Shown: positions 54,987-64,000 of the stretch, piece by piece
Position numbering within the stretch: the first letter of the stretch is position 1
How the letters are laid out: every line of letters begins with the position of its first letter
Assembly (NCBI RefSeq): GCF_900102465.1
Contig: NZ_FNBW01000001.1
Span: forward strand, 372,557 to 436,556
Direction: 5' to 3'
DNA length: 64,000 nucleotides
From: Thalassobaculum litoreum DSM 18839
GTDB lineage: Bacteria; Pseudomonadota; Alphaproteobacteria; Thalassobaculales; Thalassobaculaceae
The notes under the pieces: model-generated
The model's database searches: none
The model's input: the letters and a program-made list of their open reading frames with translations, nothing else
Told to the model about the DNA's origin: nothing
Translations under genes and position numbers: made by a program

Positions 54987-55606
54987 CAGGCGGATTCCCA
55001 GGCGGCGGCCACCTCGGCAATGGTGGCCACGGTGCTGACCGGGCGCAGGGCGTCGATGGCGGTGCGATGCACCTGCTCGGAGAAGGCGGCACAGCCGTCC
55101 TCGAGCACCACCGTCTCCAGGTCGCGCACATGGGCGTCGCGCACCGTGGAGGCGACGCCGCCATTGGTCACGATGCCGGCGAAGATCAGCGTGGTAATGC
55201 CCGCCTTCCTCAGAACCCACTCGAGCCGGCTCATGTAGAAGGCTGAAAACGCGACCTTCTCTACTTTGATGTCGATCGGCTGTAGTGCATCGACCACATC
55301 GTGGCCCCAGCCGCCGGACAGGAAGTCGCCCTTGCGCAGGAACGGCCGGATCGCCTTCAGATGCGGCGAGATCATCGGCTCGCCGCCCCTGCCCGGCACC
55401 AGGGTGAAGTGGGTGGACACGATCCACCCACCCTTGGCCCTGACGGCCTCGGCCAGCGGAGCCAGACGGGCCGGGAGGGCGGCGATCTCGTCCGCCTTGG
55501 ACCCGCCCCGTGCATAGGCGCCATCGGGGTGGATGAAGTCGTTCTGCAGGTCGACCAGCACCAGGGCGGTGGCCGACGGATCGGGAAAGGCGAGGTCGCC
55601 GCTCAT
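54986..55606 (-). CDS. Isochorismatase-fold hydrolase lacking the catalytic cysteine
   Basis: This 206-residue protein has the isochorismatase/cysteine hydrolase fold. The acidic residue is Asp19 (VDLQNDF), and the lysine is Lys117 (VEKVAFSAFY). The motif that normally reads GxxTNxCVxST is GIVTNGGVASTVRDAH here, so the nucleophilic cysteine is Gly150. In true isochorismatases such as PhzD the position is also glycine. The enzyme may therefore cleave a non-amide bond or bind a ligand. It overlaps hyuA (ATGA) and the FAD enzyme (TGATG). Confidence 0.85.
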   Translation of the reverse strand: MSGDLAFPDPSATALVLVDLQNDFIHPDGAYARGGSKADEIAALPARLAPLAEAVRAKGGWIVSTHFTLVPGRGGEPMISPHLKAIRPFLRKGDFLSGGWGHDVVDALQPIDIKVEKVAFSAFYMSRLEWVLRKAGITTLIFAGIVTNGGVASTVRDAHVRDLETVVLEDGCAAFSEQVHRTAIDALRPVSTVATIAEVAAAWESA

Positions 55607-57666
55607 GAGGCTTCTCCGATCAGCACGTTGCCATAGGTGTCGACCTCGCCGACCAGCCCGGGCTCGATCAGGATGGTGGTGTCGCTCTGCTCCAGCACGG
55701 CCGGACCCCTGATCTCCGCGCCGGCCGGCAGGGCCAGGCGGTCGACGATGGTCGCCTCGTGCCACGCCCCGTCCACATAGACGTCGCGGGTGCCGCGGAT
55801 CGCGCCCTCGACCGTCGTTCCCGGCTCCGGGGCGAGCAGCGACAGGTCGAAGCGCGGCCGCTTGCCGACCACCGCGACCCGCAGGTTAAGGATCCGCATC
55901 GGGATGCCCTTGAGCAGCCGGCCATAGGTGCTCGAATAGGCCGCCTCGAAGGCCGCGCGCACGGCCTCCTTGTCGACCGCCTGGCCCTTGGCCGCCTGAA
56001 TCGGCACGGCGACGGTGTGGGTCTGGCCGACATAGAGCATGTCGAGTTCGACCACGGTCTCCATGCCCTCCAGGGTCACGCCCGCACCCTTGACGGTCTT
56101 CGTGCCCTCGCCGTCCAGCCGGTCGATGGCCGAGCGCAGGGCATCGGCGTCGAGATCGTCCAGCAGCACGTTCCAGGTCTCCACGAAATCCTGGCGCAGG
56201 TCGGCAATGGTGCAGCCGAGCGCGCTGGTCACGCCCGGATAGCGCGGGACCAGGGCCTTCTTCAGCCCGACCTCGCGGATCAGGGCGCCGGCATGGAGCG
56301 ATCCGCCGCCGCCGAACGGCACGGCGACGAACTCCTTGGGGTCGTGGCCGCGCTCGATGGACACGACGCGGATGGCGCCGGCCATCTTGGCATTGGCGAC
56401 CCGGATGATCGCCTCGGCCGCGGCCTCCGGCGTCTCCAGACCAAGCGGGATCGCCACATGGTCGGTGATCGCCTGCCGGGCGGCCGCCACGTCCAGCCTG
56501 TCCAGCTTGCCGCCGATCGGCCGGTCGGCGTTGATCCGCCCCAGCACCAGATTGGCGTCGGTCACGGTCGGTCGGGTGTTCCCGAGGCCGTAGCAGACAG
56601 GTCCTGGGTCGGAGCCGGCACTTTCCGGGCCGACCTGCAGCAGGCCGCCGGCATCGACGCGGGCAATGGACCCGCCGCCCGCGCCGATGGTGATGATCTC
56701 GATCATCGGCGAGCGCACGACGAGCCCGAAATCGATGGAGGTCTGGGCCGCCAGGGCGCTCTCGCCCTCAACCACCAGGGAGACGTCGAAGGACGTGCCG
56801 CCCATGTCGCAGGTGATCAGGTTCGGATAGCCCGCGACCGAGCCGATATGCGCCGCGGCCGTCACGCCGGCCGCCGGGCCGGAGAGAGCGGTGCGGATCG
56901 GCACCTTGCGGGCGGTGTCCAGGCTCATGACGCCGCCGTTCGACTGCACGATCAGCACCTGGGCCGGGGATTTCGCCTCACCCAGGGCCTGTTCCAGGCG
57001 GGCGAGGTAGCGGCCGACCGGCGGCTGCAGATAGGCGTTCAGCGCCGCGGTCGAGCTGCGCTCGAACTCGCGGATCTCCGGGACGATCTGGTGACTGGCG
57101 GTGACGTAGTCGTTCGGCCAGACCGAGCGCAGCGCCTCCAGGGCGGCGCGCTCATTGTCGTCATTGGCATAGGCGTTGATGAAGACGATGGCCACGGACT
57201 CGCAGCCGAGATCCTGAAGCCGCCTGGCGGCCGCCTTGACCGCGTCCGGGTCGACCGCCTGGCGCACGGTGCCGTCTGCCAGGGTGCGCTCGGCCACGTC
57301 CAGGCGCCGGTCGCGGGGCACCACGGGCACGAACTGGCCCCACAGGCCCCAGGTCTGCGGCCGGTCGCGCCGGCGCATCTCCAGGACGTCGCGGAACCCC
57401 GCGGTGGTGATCACGCCGGTCGCCGCACCCTTGCGCTCCAGCAGGGCGTTGGTGCCGACGGTGGTGCCATGGACGACGGTGGACAGGGCGGTCAGGTCCC
57501 CTGCTCCGGATTCCAGGCCGGACAGGAAGCCGACCGCCTGGTTCGCCGGGGTGGAGGGAACCTTGGCGACGCGTGCGGTCCCTGCCGCCTCGTCCAGGAC
57601 GAAGACATCGGTGAAGGTACCGCCGACATCGACGCCGGCAATGAGATGGGGGGTGTTCGTGCTCAT
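55603..57666 (-). CDS. hyuA: Hydantoinase/oxoprolinase subunit A
   Basis: This 687-residue ASKHA-fold subunit of ATP-dependent hydantoinases opens with GVDVGGTFTDVFVLD. It holds VHGTTVGTNALLERKGA, NGGVMSLDTARKVPI, GGTSFDVS and GGGGSLHAGALIRE. It hydrolyses cyclic amides such as hydantoins or 5-oxoproline together with subunit B. The start overlaps the hyuB stop (ATGA). Confidence 0.93.
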   Translation of the reverse strand: MSTNTPHLIAGVDVGGTFTDVFVLDEAAGTARVAKVPSTPANQAVGFLSGLESGAGDLTALSTVVHGTTVGTNALLERKGAATGVITTAGFRDVLEMRRRDRPQTWGLWGQFVPVVPRDRRLDVAERTLADGTVRQAVDPDAVKAAARRLQDLGCESVAIVFINAYANDDNERAALEALRSVWPNDYVTASHQIVPEIREFERSSTAALNAYLQPPVGRYLARLEQALGEAKSPAQVLIVQSNGGVMSLDTARKVPIRTALSGPAAGVTAAAHIGSVAGYPNLITCDMGGTSFDVSLVVEGESALAAQTSIDFGLVVRSPMIEIITIGAGGGSIARVDAGGLLQVGPESAGSDPGPVCYGLGNTRPTVTDANLVLGRINADRPIGGKLDRLDVAAARQAITDHVAIPLGLETPEAAAEAIIRVANAKMAGAIRVVSIERGHDPKEFVAVPFGGGGSLHAGALIREVGLKKALVPRYPGVTSALGCTIADLRQDFVETWNVLLDDLDADALRSAIDRLDGEGTKTVKGAGVTLEGMETVVELDMLYVGQTHTVAVPIQAAKGQAVDKEAVRAAFEAAYSSTYGRLLKGIPMRILNLRVAVVGKRPRFDLSLLAPEPGTTVEGAIRGTRDVYVDGAWHEATIVDRLALPAGAEIRGPAVLEQSDTTILIEPGLVGEVDTYGNVLIGEAS

Positions 57667-59399
57667 GCTGCTCGGAGCTCGCTGGTCGCTTGTTCATCGA
57701 GGGTGCCGTCTGCGGCGACGACGACCCGGTACCGGTCGCGGGCGGAGGCCACGCTGACATAGCCGAGGCGCACATCCTCGGCCACGCGGGCGGGCTCGCG
57801 CTCGACGGGCGGGCCATAGCCGCCCCCACCCGGTGTCTCCAGCAGCACCGACTGACCCTTGGCCAGCTTGATGCCGACCATCTTGGAGGCCATCGGCGGA
57901 TGCGCCTCGCCGCCGTCCGGTCCGGCCGGATAGGTAAATCGATTCATCGCCGCCGCCTCGCCGCCTACGACGCCGGGCGGGGCGTAGCGGCCGCGCTCGC
58001 CGAACAGGAAGGCGTCCGCCTTCTCCTCCAGCAGTTCGATCTCGTAGACGGCACCCAGGCCGCCGCGGTTGCGGCCCGGCCCGCCGGAATCCTCGCGCAG
58101 CGCCCATTGCCGGAACATCACCGGATAGGCCGCCTCCAGGATCTCCAGGGGCGGGATCGTGGCGGTGGAGATCGGCGCGTTGCCGTGGTTCAGGCCGTCG
58201 CCCTCCGGATGGCCGCCATGGCCGCCGCCGAAGAAGCTGAACATGACCCAGCGCCGCCCGTCCTCGCGCCGGTATCCGGCCAGGGAGAGGGCGTTGATGG
58301 TGCCGTAGGCACAGCCGTTGACCCGCTCCGGCGCCGCCTGGGCCAGGGCCTGAAAACTGAGATCGATCAGCCGCAGGATGGTCTCGGTATAGCCGCCGAC
58401 CGGGCGGGGTGCCTTTGCCGCCAGGATCGAGTTCTCGGGAATGACGAACTCGATCGGCTCCAGCACGCCGGCGTTCGCCGGCACTTCCTGGAAGATGTGT
58501 TTCATCGCCACGTAGCAGGCGGCGACCGTGGTCGACCGCGCGATGTTCACCGGGCCCAGGCACGGCGGCGCAGAGCCGGTGAAGTCCAGGGTCAGCTTCT
58601 CGCCGGAAACGGTGATCGCCAGTTCCAGCGGCAGCGCCTCGTCGACGATGCCGTCATTGTCGAGGAAGTCCTTGGCCCGGTAGGTCCCGTCCGGCAGGGA
58701 CGCGATCTGCGCCCGCATCAGGGTCGCGGCCCGGCTCTTCAGTTCCTCGAAGGCGGTGGCGACGGTGGCGTCTCCGTATTCGTCCAGCAGGTCGCGCAAC
58801 CGCCCCTCGCCCAGCTTGAGCGCGTTGATCTGGCCGTTGAGGTCGCCGTAAAGGCTGTTCGGCAGGCGCGAGTTGGCCTGCAGGATATCGACCACGTCCT
58901 GGCGGAACCGTCCGGCCTCGAACAGCTTCACCGGCGGCATCAGAAAGCCTTCCTGGAAGCTCTCCGTGGCCGCCGGGTTGTAGTTCCCCGGCACGTTGCC
59001 GCCGACGTCGTGATAATGGCCGACCGATGCGAGGTAGCAGAACACCTTGCCGTCCCGGAAGATTGGCTGCACCAGCCGGAAGTCGGACAGGTGGGTGCCG
59101 CCGTCATACGGGTCGTTGAAGATGTAGACGTCGCCCTCTTCCAGGCCGCCGTCGCGCACGGCCTTGTCGATCACGGTCTTCACCGCGAAGGCCATAGCGC
59201 CGACAAAGATCGGAAGGCCCGACTTGCCCTGGACAAGGGTCTCGCCGGTCTCGGCGTGATACAGCCCGTGGGAAGCGTCGTGCGCCTCCGCGATGATCGG
59301 GTTGAAGGCGCTGCGGAACAGCGTGGCGTCCATTTCGTCCGCGATCTGTTCCAGACGGCCGTTCAAGACCGCCAGCGTGACGGGATCAATCGTCCCCAT
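57663..59399 (-). CDS. hyuB: Hydantoinase/oxoprolinase subunit B
   Basis: This 578-residue partner of HyuA starts GTIDPVTLAVLNGRLEQIAD. It carries YIFNDPYDGGTHLSDF, VGHYHDVGGNVPGN, LDFTGSAPP and GGGGYGPPVEREPARVAEDV. These are standard for the HyuB family. Together the two subunits form the cyclic-amide-opening enzyme of the cluster. Its start lies inside the end of the upstream lyase gene (14-base overlap). Confidence 0.94.
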   Translation of the reverse strand: MGTIDPVTLAVLNGRLEQIADEMDATLFRSAFNPIIAEAHDASHGLYHAETGETLVQGKSGLPIFVGAMAFAVKTVIDKAVRDGGLEEGDVYIFNDPYDGGTHLSDFRLVQPIFRDGKVFCYLASVGHYHDVGGNVPGNYNPAATESFQEGFLMPPVKLFEAGRFRQDVVDILQANSRLPNSLYGDLNGQINALKLGEGRLRDLLDEYGDATVATAFEELKSRAATLMRAQIASLPDGTYRAKDFLDNDGIVDEALPLELAITVSGEKLTLDFTGSAPPCLGPVNIARSTTVAACYVAMKHIFQEVPANAGVLEPIEFVIPENSILAAKAPRPVGGYTETILRLIDLSFQALAQAAPERVNGCAYGTINALSLAGYRREDGRRWVMFSFFGGGHGGHPEGDGLNHGNAPISTATIPPLEILEAAYPVMFRQWALREDSGGPGRNRGGLGAVYEIELLEEKADAFLFGERGRYAPPGVVGGEAAAMNRFTYPAGPDGGEAHPPMASKMVGIKLAKGQSVLLETPGGGGYGPPVEREPARVAEDVRLGYVSVASARDRYRVVVAADGTLDEQATSELRAA

Positions 59400-60306
59400 C
59401 TGTTCCTGTTCCTTTACGAGTTGAACCCTGTGCCACCGCGGCGGCGTCGTATTTGGCGCCCTCCTCCAGCATCTGCGGCGTGCCGAGCACGTCGTTGAGG
59501 CCCTTGAGGTCGAGCATCCGGTCGCGCCAGGGCGCGGTTGTGCCGTGCTGCTTGAGAGAGGCGAAATAGGCCTGCAGGGCGGGCACCATGGCCCGCGCCG
59601 TGCCGCCCGGGAAGATCACCACCTTGAAGCCGTGTTCCGCCATCTGCTCGGTGGAGCGGATCGGGGTCGCCCCGCCCTCCACCATGTTGGCGAGCAGCGG
59701 CACGCGGCCGGCGAAGCGGCGGGAAATCTCGGCGATCTGCGCGTCGCTCTCCGGCGCCTCGACGAAGAGGAGATCGACGCCAGCCTCGACATAGCGCTCG
59801 GCTCTGTCCAGGGCGGCTTCGAATCCTTCCACGGCGATGGCGTCGGTGCGGGCCATGATCAGCGTGTCCCGCCGGGTGTCGAGGGCGGCGCGCAGCTTGC
59901 CGACCATCTCGTCGGCGCTGACCAAGCCCTTGCCCTTAAGGTGGCCGCAGCGTTTCGGCAGCGACTGGTCCTCAAGCTGGATCACGTCGGCGCCGGCCCG
60001 CTCGTATTCGCGGACCGTGCGCTGCACGCTAAGAGCATTTCCGTGGCCGTTGTCGCCGTCGACGATCATCGGGATGGAAATGCGTTCGCGGATCGCCGTC
60101 AGGGTGTCGGCGATCTCGCGCAGCCCCATCAGCCCGATATCCGGGCGGCCGAGGCGGGTATAGGCGATGCCCGCGCCGCTGACATAGACGGCGTCGAACC
60201 CGGCCTGCTCCACCAGCAGGCCGGTCAGCGCGTCCCAGCAGCCGGGGGCGAGCACGATCCCCTCGCTCTTCAGCAGGGCGTGCATACGCTCCGTCGTTTG
60301 CGTCAT
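59386..60306 (-). CDS. Isocitrate lyase/PEP mutase family enzyme
   Basis: This 306-residue TIM-barrel enzyme shows APGCWDALTGLLVEQAGFDA, VDGDNGHGNA and the catalytic loop KRCGHLKGK, close to the KKCGH loop of 2-methylisocitrate lyase and oxaloacetate decarboxylase. Members break C-C or C-P bonds of carboxylic acids. Its neighbour is an MmgE/PrpD protein, so the pair looks like a methylcitrate-type dehydratase and lyase. No PrpC-type synthase is in the window. Confidence 0.87.
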   Translation of the reverse strand: MTQTTERMHALLKSEGIVLAPGCWDALTGLLVEQAGFDAVYVSGAGIAYTRLGRPDIGLMGLREIADTLTAIRERISIPMIVDGDNGHGNALSVQRTVREYERAGADVIQLEDQSLPKRCGHLKGKGLVSADEMVGKLRAALDTRRDTLIMARTDAIAVEGFEAALDRAERYVEAGVDLLFVEAPESDAQIAEISRRFAGRVPLLANMVEGGATPIRSTEQMAEHGFKVVIFPGGTARAMVPALQAYFASLKQHGTTAPWRDRMLDLKGLNDVLGTPQMLEEGAKYDAAAVAQGSTRKGTGTDGDD

Positions 60307-60310
60307 GGAT

Positions 60311-61678
60311 CTACTCCCCGGCCTCGGCGAGGGAGACTGCGTTGAGCCGGCGGGTCAGCGCGTTGATGTCGTCCAGCTCCTCCAGACGGAAGCAGTCCTC
60401 GTAGATTCCACGCGCCACCGCGTCCGGCCAGACCAGACCGGTCAGCTCGGCGTATTTGCGGTCGAGTTCGACGTCGTCGTAGGGGTCTTCGGTGTCGCCG
60501 CGGTTGGTCTTGGTCTCCGCCTCCAGCACGGTGCCGTCGGTAAGGGTGACGATCACCCGGGCCGGGCGGAAATCCGGCATCAGGGCGGTCAGGGCCGGAT
60601 CCTCGGCCACCTCCACCTTGTCGGCAAAGGCCTGGATCGTCTCGTCCAGCACCTTGTCCCAGGTGAAGCTTTCCACCCCGCTGGAACCGTTGATCAGGGT
60701 CGAGGCGACGGCGAAGGGCACCGAGAACTTTCCGGCCAGCGTGTTCTTCGGCGAGGTGTCGCTGAGCTGGGCGGCGAGCGAATAGGTCTCCACCCGCACC
60801 TTCTGCACCTCGTCGGGGCTCAGGCCGCCGCGCTTGTCGACGATCATCGCCAGGGCGTCGAGGGTGCCGTGGTTGTAGCGGCAGCAGGCGTGGCGCTTGA
60901 AGTAGTTGCGGGCGATCTCCCAGCGCGAGCCGAGCTCACGGGTCATCTCCTCCGGTTTCCACTCGGTCGAGATCACCGTGCCCCAGACGGTCGACAAGCC
61001 GTCGGCCTCGCCGGTGAAGCCGCTCTCCACCATTTGCCAGGCGAGGATGCCCATCTGGCCGGAGAATCCGGCGAAGGAGTTCCGCACCGTGCCGCCCTGC
61101 AGCATGGTCTGCCGGCTGGTGGCGAGGCCGAGGCTGGAGGCGACGTTGATGGTCTCGCGGATCTTGGCGGCATCCGCCCCGGCCAGCTTGGCGACGGCGA
61201 CGGCGGCCCCGACGGTGCCCCAGGTGCCGTGCGGGTGCATGGTCGGCAGGATCTTTGCGGAAATGCCGATGCGCGCGCCGATCTCGTAACCGAGGATCGC
61301 GGCGGTCATAACCTCCGCCCCCGACTTGCCATGGACCTCGCCGAAGGCCAGGGCGGCCGGGATGGCGTGAATGCCCGGATGGCCGCGGCTGTACTGGTTG
61401 CCCTCGTCCAGTTCCAGGAAGGTGCCGGCGGTACCGTTGAGGAAGGCGGCCTTGGCGGGTTCGGTGCGCAGGCCGGTGCCGATGATGCTGGACTCGCCAC
61501 CCGCCACGGGCACGAGCTTCGCCTTGAGCGCCTGCACCTCCGGCTCGCGCGCACCCGCGCCGATCGCGGCCATTGTGTCTGCGAAGACACGATGGCCCCG
61601 ATCGACCGCCGCCGGCGCGATATCCGCCAGCGTGGTGTTCGCGATGAAGTCGCAGACCGTATCCAGATACCCGGTCAT
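60311..61678 (-). CDS. MmgE/PrpD family protein
   Basis: This 455-residue protein is in the family of 2-methylcitrate dehydratase, cis-aconitate decarboxylase and related enzymes. LNGTAGTFLELDEGNQYSRG, HPGIHAIPAALAFGEVHGKS, HPHGTWGTVGAAVAVAKL and RHACCRYNHGTLDAL are typical family blocks. It lies four bases before the lyase gene. With the lyase it may convert a tricarboxylate produced or taken up by the operon; the exact substrate is unknown. Confidence 0.9.
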   Translation of the reverse strand: MTGYLDTVCDFIANTTLADIAPAAVDRGHRVFADTMAAIGAGAREPEVQALKAKLVPVAGGESSIIGTGLRTEPAKAAFLNGTAGTFLELDEGNQYSRGHPGIHAIPAALAFGEVHGKSGAEVMTAAILGYEIGARIGISAKILPTMHPHGTWGTVGAAVAVAKLAGADAAKIRETINVASSLGLATSRQTMLQGGTVRNSFAGFSGQMGILAWQMVESGFTGEADGLSTVWGTVISTEWKPEEMTRELGSRWEIARNYFKRHACCRYNHGTLDALAMIVDKRGGLSPDEVQKVRVETYSLAAQLSDTSPKNTLAGKFSVPFAVASTLINGSSGVESFTWDKVLDETIQAFADKVEVAEDPALTALMPDFRPARVIVTLTDGTVLEAETKTNRGDTEDPYDDVELDRKYAELTGLVWPDAVARGIYEDCFRLEELDDINALTRRLNAVSLAEAGE

Positions 61679-61702
61679 CTCATCCTCCCATGGGTAAAGT
61701 TC

Positions 61703-62383
61703 TTAACGGGCCGACATCATCCGCCGCTCCAGTCGCGAGAGCAGACGGACCATCGGCCACAGCATCAGCAGATAGATCGCCGCCACCGCCATCAGCGGGG
61801 TGGCGTTGTAGACAAGTCCCTGGGCCACGCGGCCCATGCGCAGCAGTTCCGGCAGGGCCACGACGCTAGCGATCGACGTCGCCTTGATCAGCTCGATTGT
61901 ATTCGATGTCAGATCCGGCGCCACATTGCGCAAGGCCTGGGGCAGGATCACGTAGATCATCGCCTGCACCCGGGTGAGCCCTGTGGAGCGCGCCGCCTCC
62001 ATCTGGCCGGCCGGAATGCTCTCGATGCCGGCCCGTACGATCTCGCCGTAATAACTGCCGGAATTGAAGGTGAAGGCGACCAGCACCGCGGCGAAGGGCG
62101 GGACGTCCCAACCGAAGAACGGCAGGCCGTAGGTGACGTAGATCAGCAGCACCAGCGGCGGGATCGAGCGGAAGAAGTCGACGAACACCACCAGCCCCCA
62201 GTTCAGCGCCCGGATGTGGAAGCTGTGCACGGTCGCCAGGAACACGCCGAAGCAGAAGCCCAGCGGTACCACGGCGAGGCAGAGCTTGACGGTCATCCAC
62301 CAGCCGCTCATCAGCAGCGGCCAGACCTCGCGCAGGCTGTCCTCGTTGAAGAAGCTGAACTTGATGACTTCCCAGTCGAGCAT
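61703..62383 (-). CDS. ABC transporter permease, polar amino-acid type
   Basis: The 226-residue product is a HisM-type inner-membrane permease. It has MSGWWMTVKLCLAVVPLGFC, FFRSIPPLVLLIYVTYGLPF and the ATPase-contact EAA-like loop IPAGQMEAARSTGLTRVQAM. It sits next to another permease and an ATPase, forming a heteromeric importer for polar amino acids or similar small zwitterions. Confidence 0.92.
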   Translation of the reverse strand: MLDWEVIKFSFFNEDSLREVWPLLMSGWWMTVKLCLAVVPLGFCFGVFLATVHSFHIRALNWGLVVFVDFFRSIPPLVLLIYVTYGLPFFGWDVPPFAAVLVAFTFNSGSYYGEIVRAGIESIPAGQMEAARSTGLTRVQAMIYVILPQALRNVAPDLTSNTIELIKATSIASVVALPELLRMGRVAQGLVYNATPLMAVAAIYLLMLWPMVRLLSRLERRMMSAR

Positions 62384-62398
62384 GATCGTCCCTCCCCC

Positions 62399-63070
62399 TC
62401 ACCGCTTCCAGGCGTAGCGGGTCTCGACCCAGCGCGACGCCATGGTGAGCGGGAAGAAAATCAGCAGGTAGCCGATCGCCGCCATGGTCAGCGGCGAGGT
62501 GTTGGCGGCATAGGCGAGCGAGGTCTGCGCCACGGTCAGCATCTCCTCCACCGTCACCACGCTGGCCAGCGCGGTATTCTTGGTGATGGCGATGGTGCGG
62601 TTGGTCAGCGGCGGGATGGTCATCCGGATCGCCTGGGGAATCACCACGTAGAACAGGGTCTGTGTGAAGCCGAGGCCGGTGGAGCGCGACGCCTCCCACT
62701 GGCCCCTGTTCACCGAGGTGATGCCGGCCCAGTAGATCTCCTCGGCGAAGGCGGCGAGCACAGAAGCCAGCACGATCCACGAGATCACGAAGGCCGACAT
62801 GGTGATGCCGATGAATGGCAGGCCGAAATAGAAGATGATCAGGATCACCAGCGGTGGCAGCGCGCGGAACAGGTCGACGAACAGGATGATCAGCCAGTTC
62901 ACCGGCCGGACCTGGAACGCCCGCACGACCGCCAGCGCCAGGCCGAACAGCAGACCGGTCACGATCACCGAAAGGGCGAGCTGGATGGTGACCAGAAAGC
63001 CCGCCGCCACGTCCGGCAGGTAGCGGGCCATGATCTCCAGATTGAAGAACTGATCGAGGAAACGCTCCAT
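62399..63070 (-). CDS. ABC transporter permease, polar amino-acid type
   Basis: This 223-residue partner permease has GFLVTIQLALSVIVTGLLFG, LFRALPPLVILIIFYFGLPF and VNRGQWEASRSTGLGFTQTL as the ATPase-contact loop. It begins 9 bases after the ATPase stop and ends 15 bases before the other permease, so all three are co-transcribed. Confidence 0.92.
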   Translation of the reverse strand: MERFLDQFFNLEIMARYLPDVAAGFLVTIQLALSVIVTGLLFGLALAVVRAFQVRPVNWLIILFVDLFRALPPLVILIIFYFGLPFIGITMSAFVISWIVLASVLAAFAEEIYWAGITSVNRGQWEASRSTGLGFTQTLFYVVIPQAIRMTIPPLTNRTIAITKNTALASVVTVEEMLTVAQTSLAYAANTSPLTMAAIGYLLIFFPLTMASRWVETRYAWKR

Positions 63071-63079
63071 CTCGGCGTC

Positions 63080-63841
<762 letters not shown>

Positions 63842-63883
63842 AGGGGACCTCGCGCGAACGGACGGCGGCTGGTGCGGTGGGGA

Positions 63884-63912
63884 GCCGCCGGCCACACGAG
63901 GCGGCCGGCGGC
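63884..63912. other. Perfect 10-bp stem-loop between transporter genes
   Basis: GCCGCCGGCC (63884-63893) pairs with GGCCGGCGGC (63903-63912) around a 9-base loop. No T run follows on the minus strand, so it probably protects the upstream mRNA or dampens downstream transcription, as often seen between solute-binding-protein genes and their ABC partners. Confidence 0.7.
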
Positions 63913-63925
63913 GATTGTCTGGTCC

Positions 63926-64000
63926 TCAGCAGCCGCTGTCGGACGCGGTCTCGTCGTATCCGGGCATGCCGGGCACGCCGATGCCGGGCTCGACCTTGTA
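63926..64000 (-). CDS. Probable solute-binding protein, C-terminal end only
   Basis: Only the last 24 codons are in the window, reading YKVEPGIGVPGMPGYDETAS and three more residues, then a terminal Cys before TGA. Position directly upstream of an amino-acid-type ABC ATPase and permeases makes a periplasmic substrate-binding protein the natural call. The family cannot be confirmed from so short a piece. Confidence 0.5.
   Translation of the reverse strand, partial: YKVEPGIGVPGMPGYDETASDSGC

Overview
The window is high-GC chromosomal DNA from an alphaproteobacterium, probably of the Rhodospirillales or a related marine group. This rests on a PopZ-type polar organiser, the murein-hydrolase/tmk/holB/metG/tatD gene order, an ErpA-type A-type carrier and tRNA-Ser(UGA). 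The species cannot be named from sequence alone.

Left part (1-9144): a minus-strand housekeeping run reading lytic transglycosylase, RlpA, D-Ala-D-Ala carboxypeptidase, tmk, holB, metG, tatD and an MBL-fold hydrolase, followed on the left by palindromic intergenic repeats. A plus-strand tRNA-Ser(UGA) closes this part.

9131-24912 is an integrative island of about 15.8 kb in the 3' end of that tRNA, bounded by a 14-bp perfect direct repeat. Reading leftwards from its right end it carries a P4-type tyrosine integrase, a protein with an unrecognised C-terminal domain, AlpA, a CHC2/Toprim primase, a P-loop ATPase, three small accessory proteins in an ATGA-coupled chain, and a type I restriction-modification set (hsdM, hsdS, hsdR). 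A HEPN/zinc-ribbon protein follows hsdR. The HsdS protein has two nearly identical target recognition domains.

25152-30840: a secreted giant-repeat protein (DUF4347, autotransporter-type strands, RTX) lies divergent from an unrecognised protein across a region with helically phased CGGAAA boxes. Next come a chimeric mobile-element remnant and a DUF6963-like gene that reads in frame into a SpoIIAA-like gene. 31773-41000 holds a PaoABC-type molybdenum aldehyde oxidoreductase operon, a sensor kinase with two single-domain response regulators, and small sensory proteins. 41070-52260 is mixed core and accessory genes: erpA, xthA, an MlrC-type peptidase, a LysR/EamA divergent pair, valS, popZ, a TolC-type channel and pcm.

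52460-52640 is a compact unit of promoter, 17-codon ORF with strong ribosome site and Rho-independent terminator. It has no same-strand gene after it. 52657-64000 is a long minus-strand catabolic operon: polar amino-acid-type ABC importer, MmgE/PrpD, a PEP-mutase/isocitrate-lyase-family enzyme, HyuB, HyuA, an isochorismatase-fold hydrolase lacking the usual cysteine, an FAD oxidoreductase and a PuuE-like deacetylase. Most of its catabolic genes are joined by short overlaps. Its organisation suggests uptake and breakdown of a cyclic amide or ureide linked to a tricarboxylate-like acid; the substrate is not determined by the sequence.
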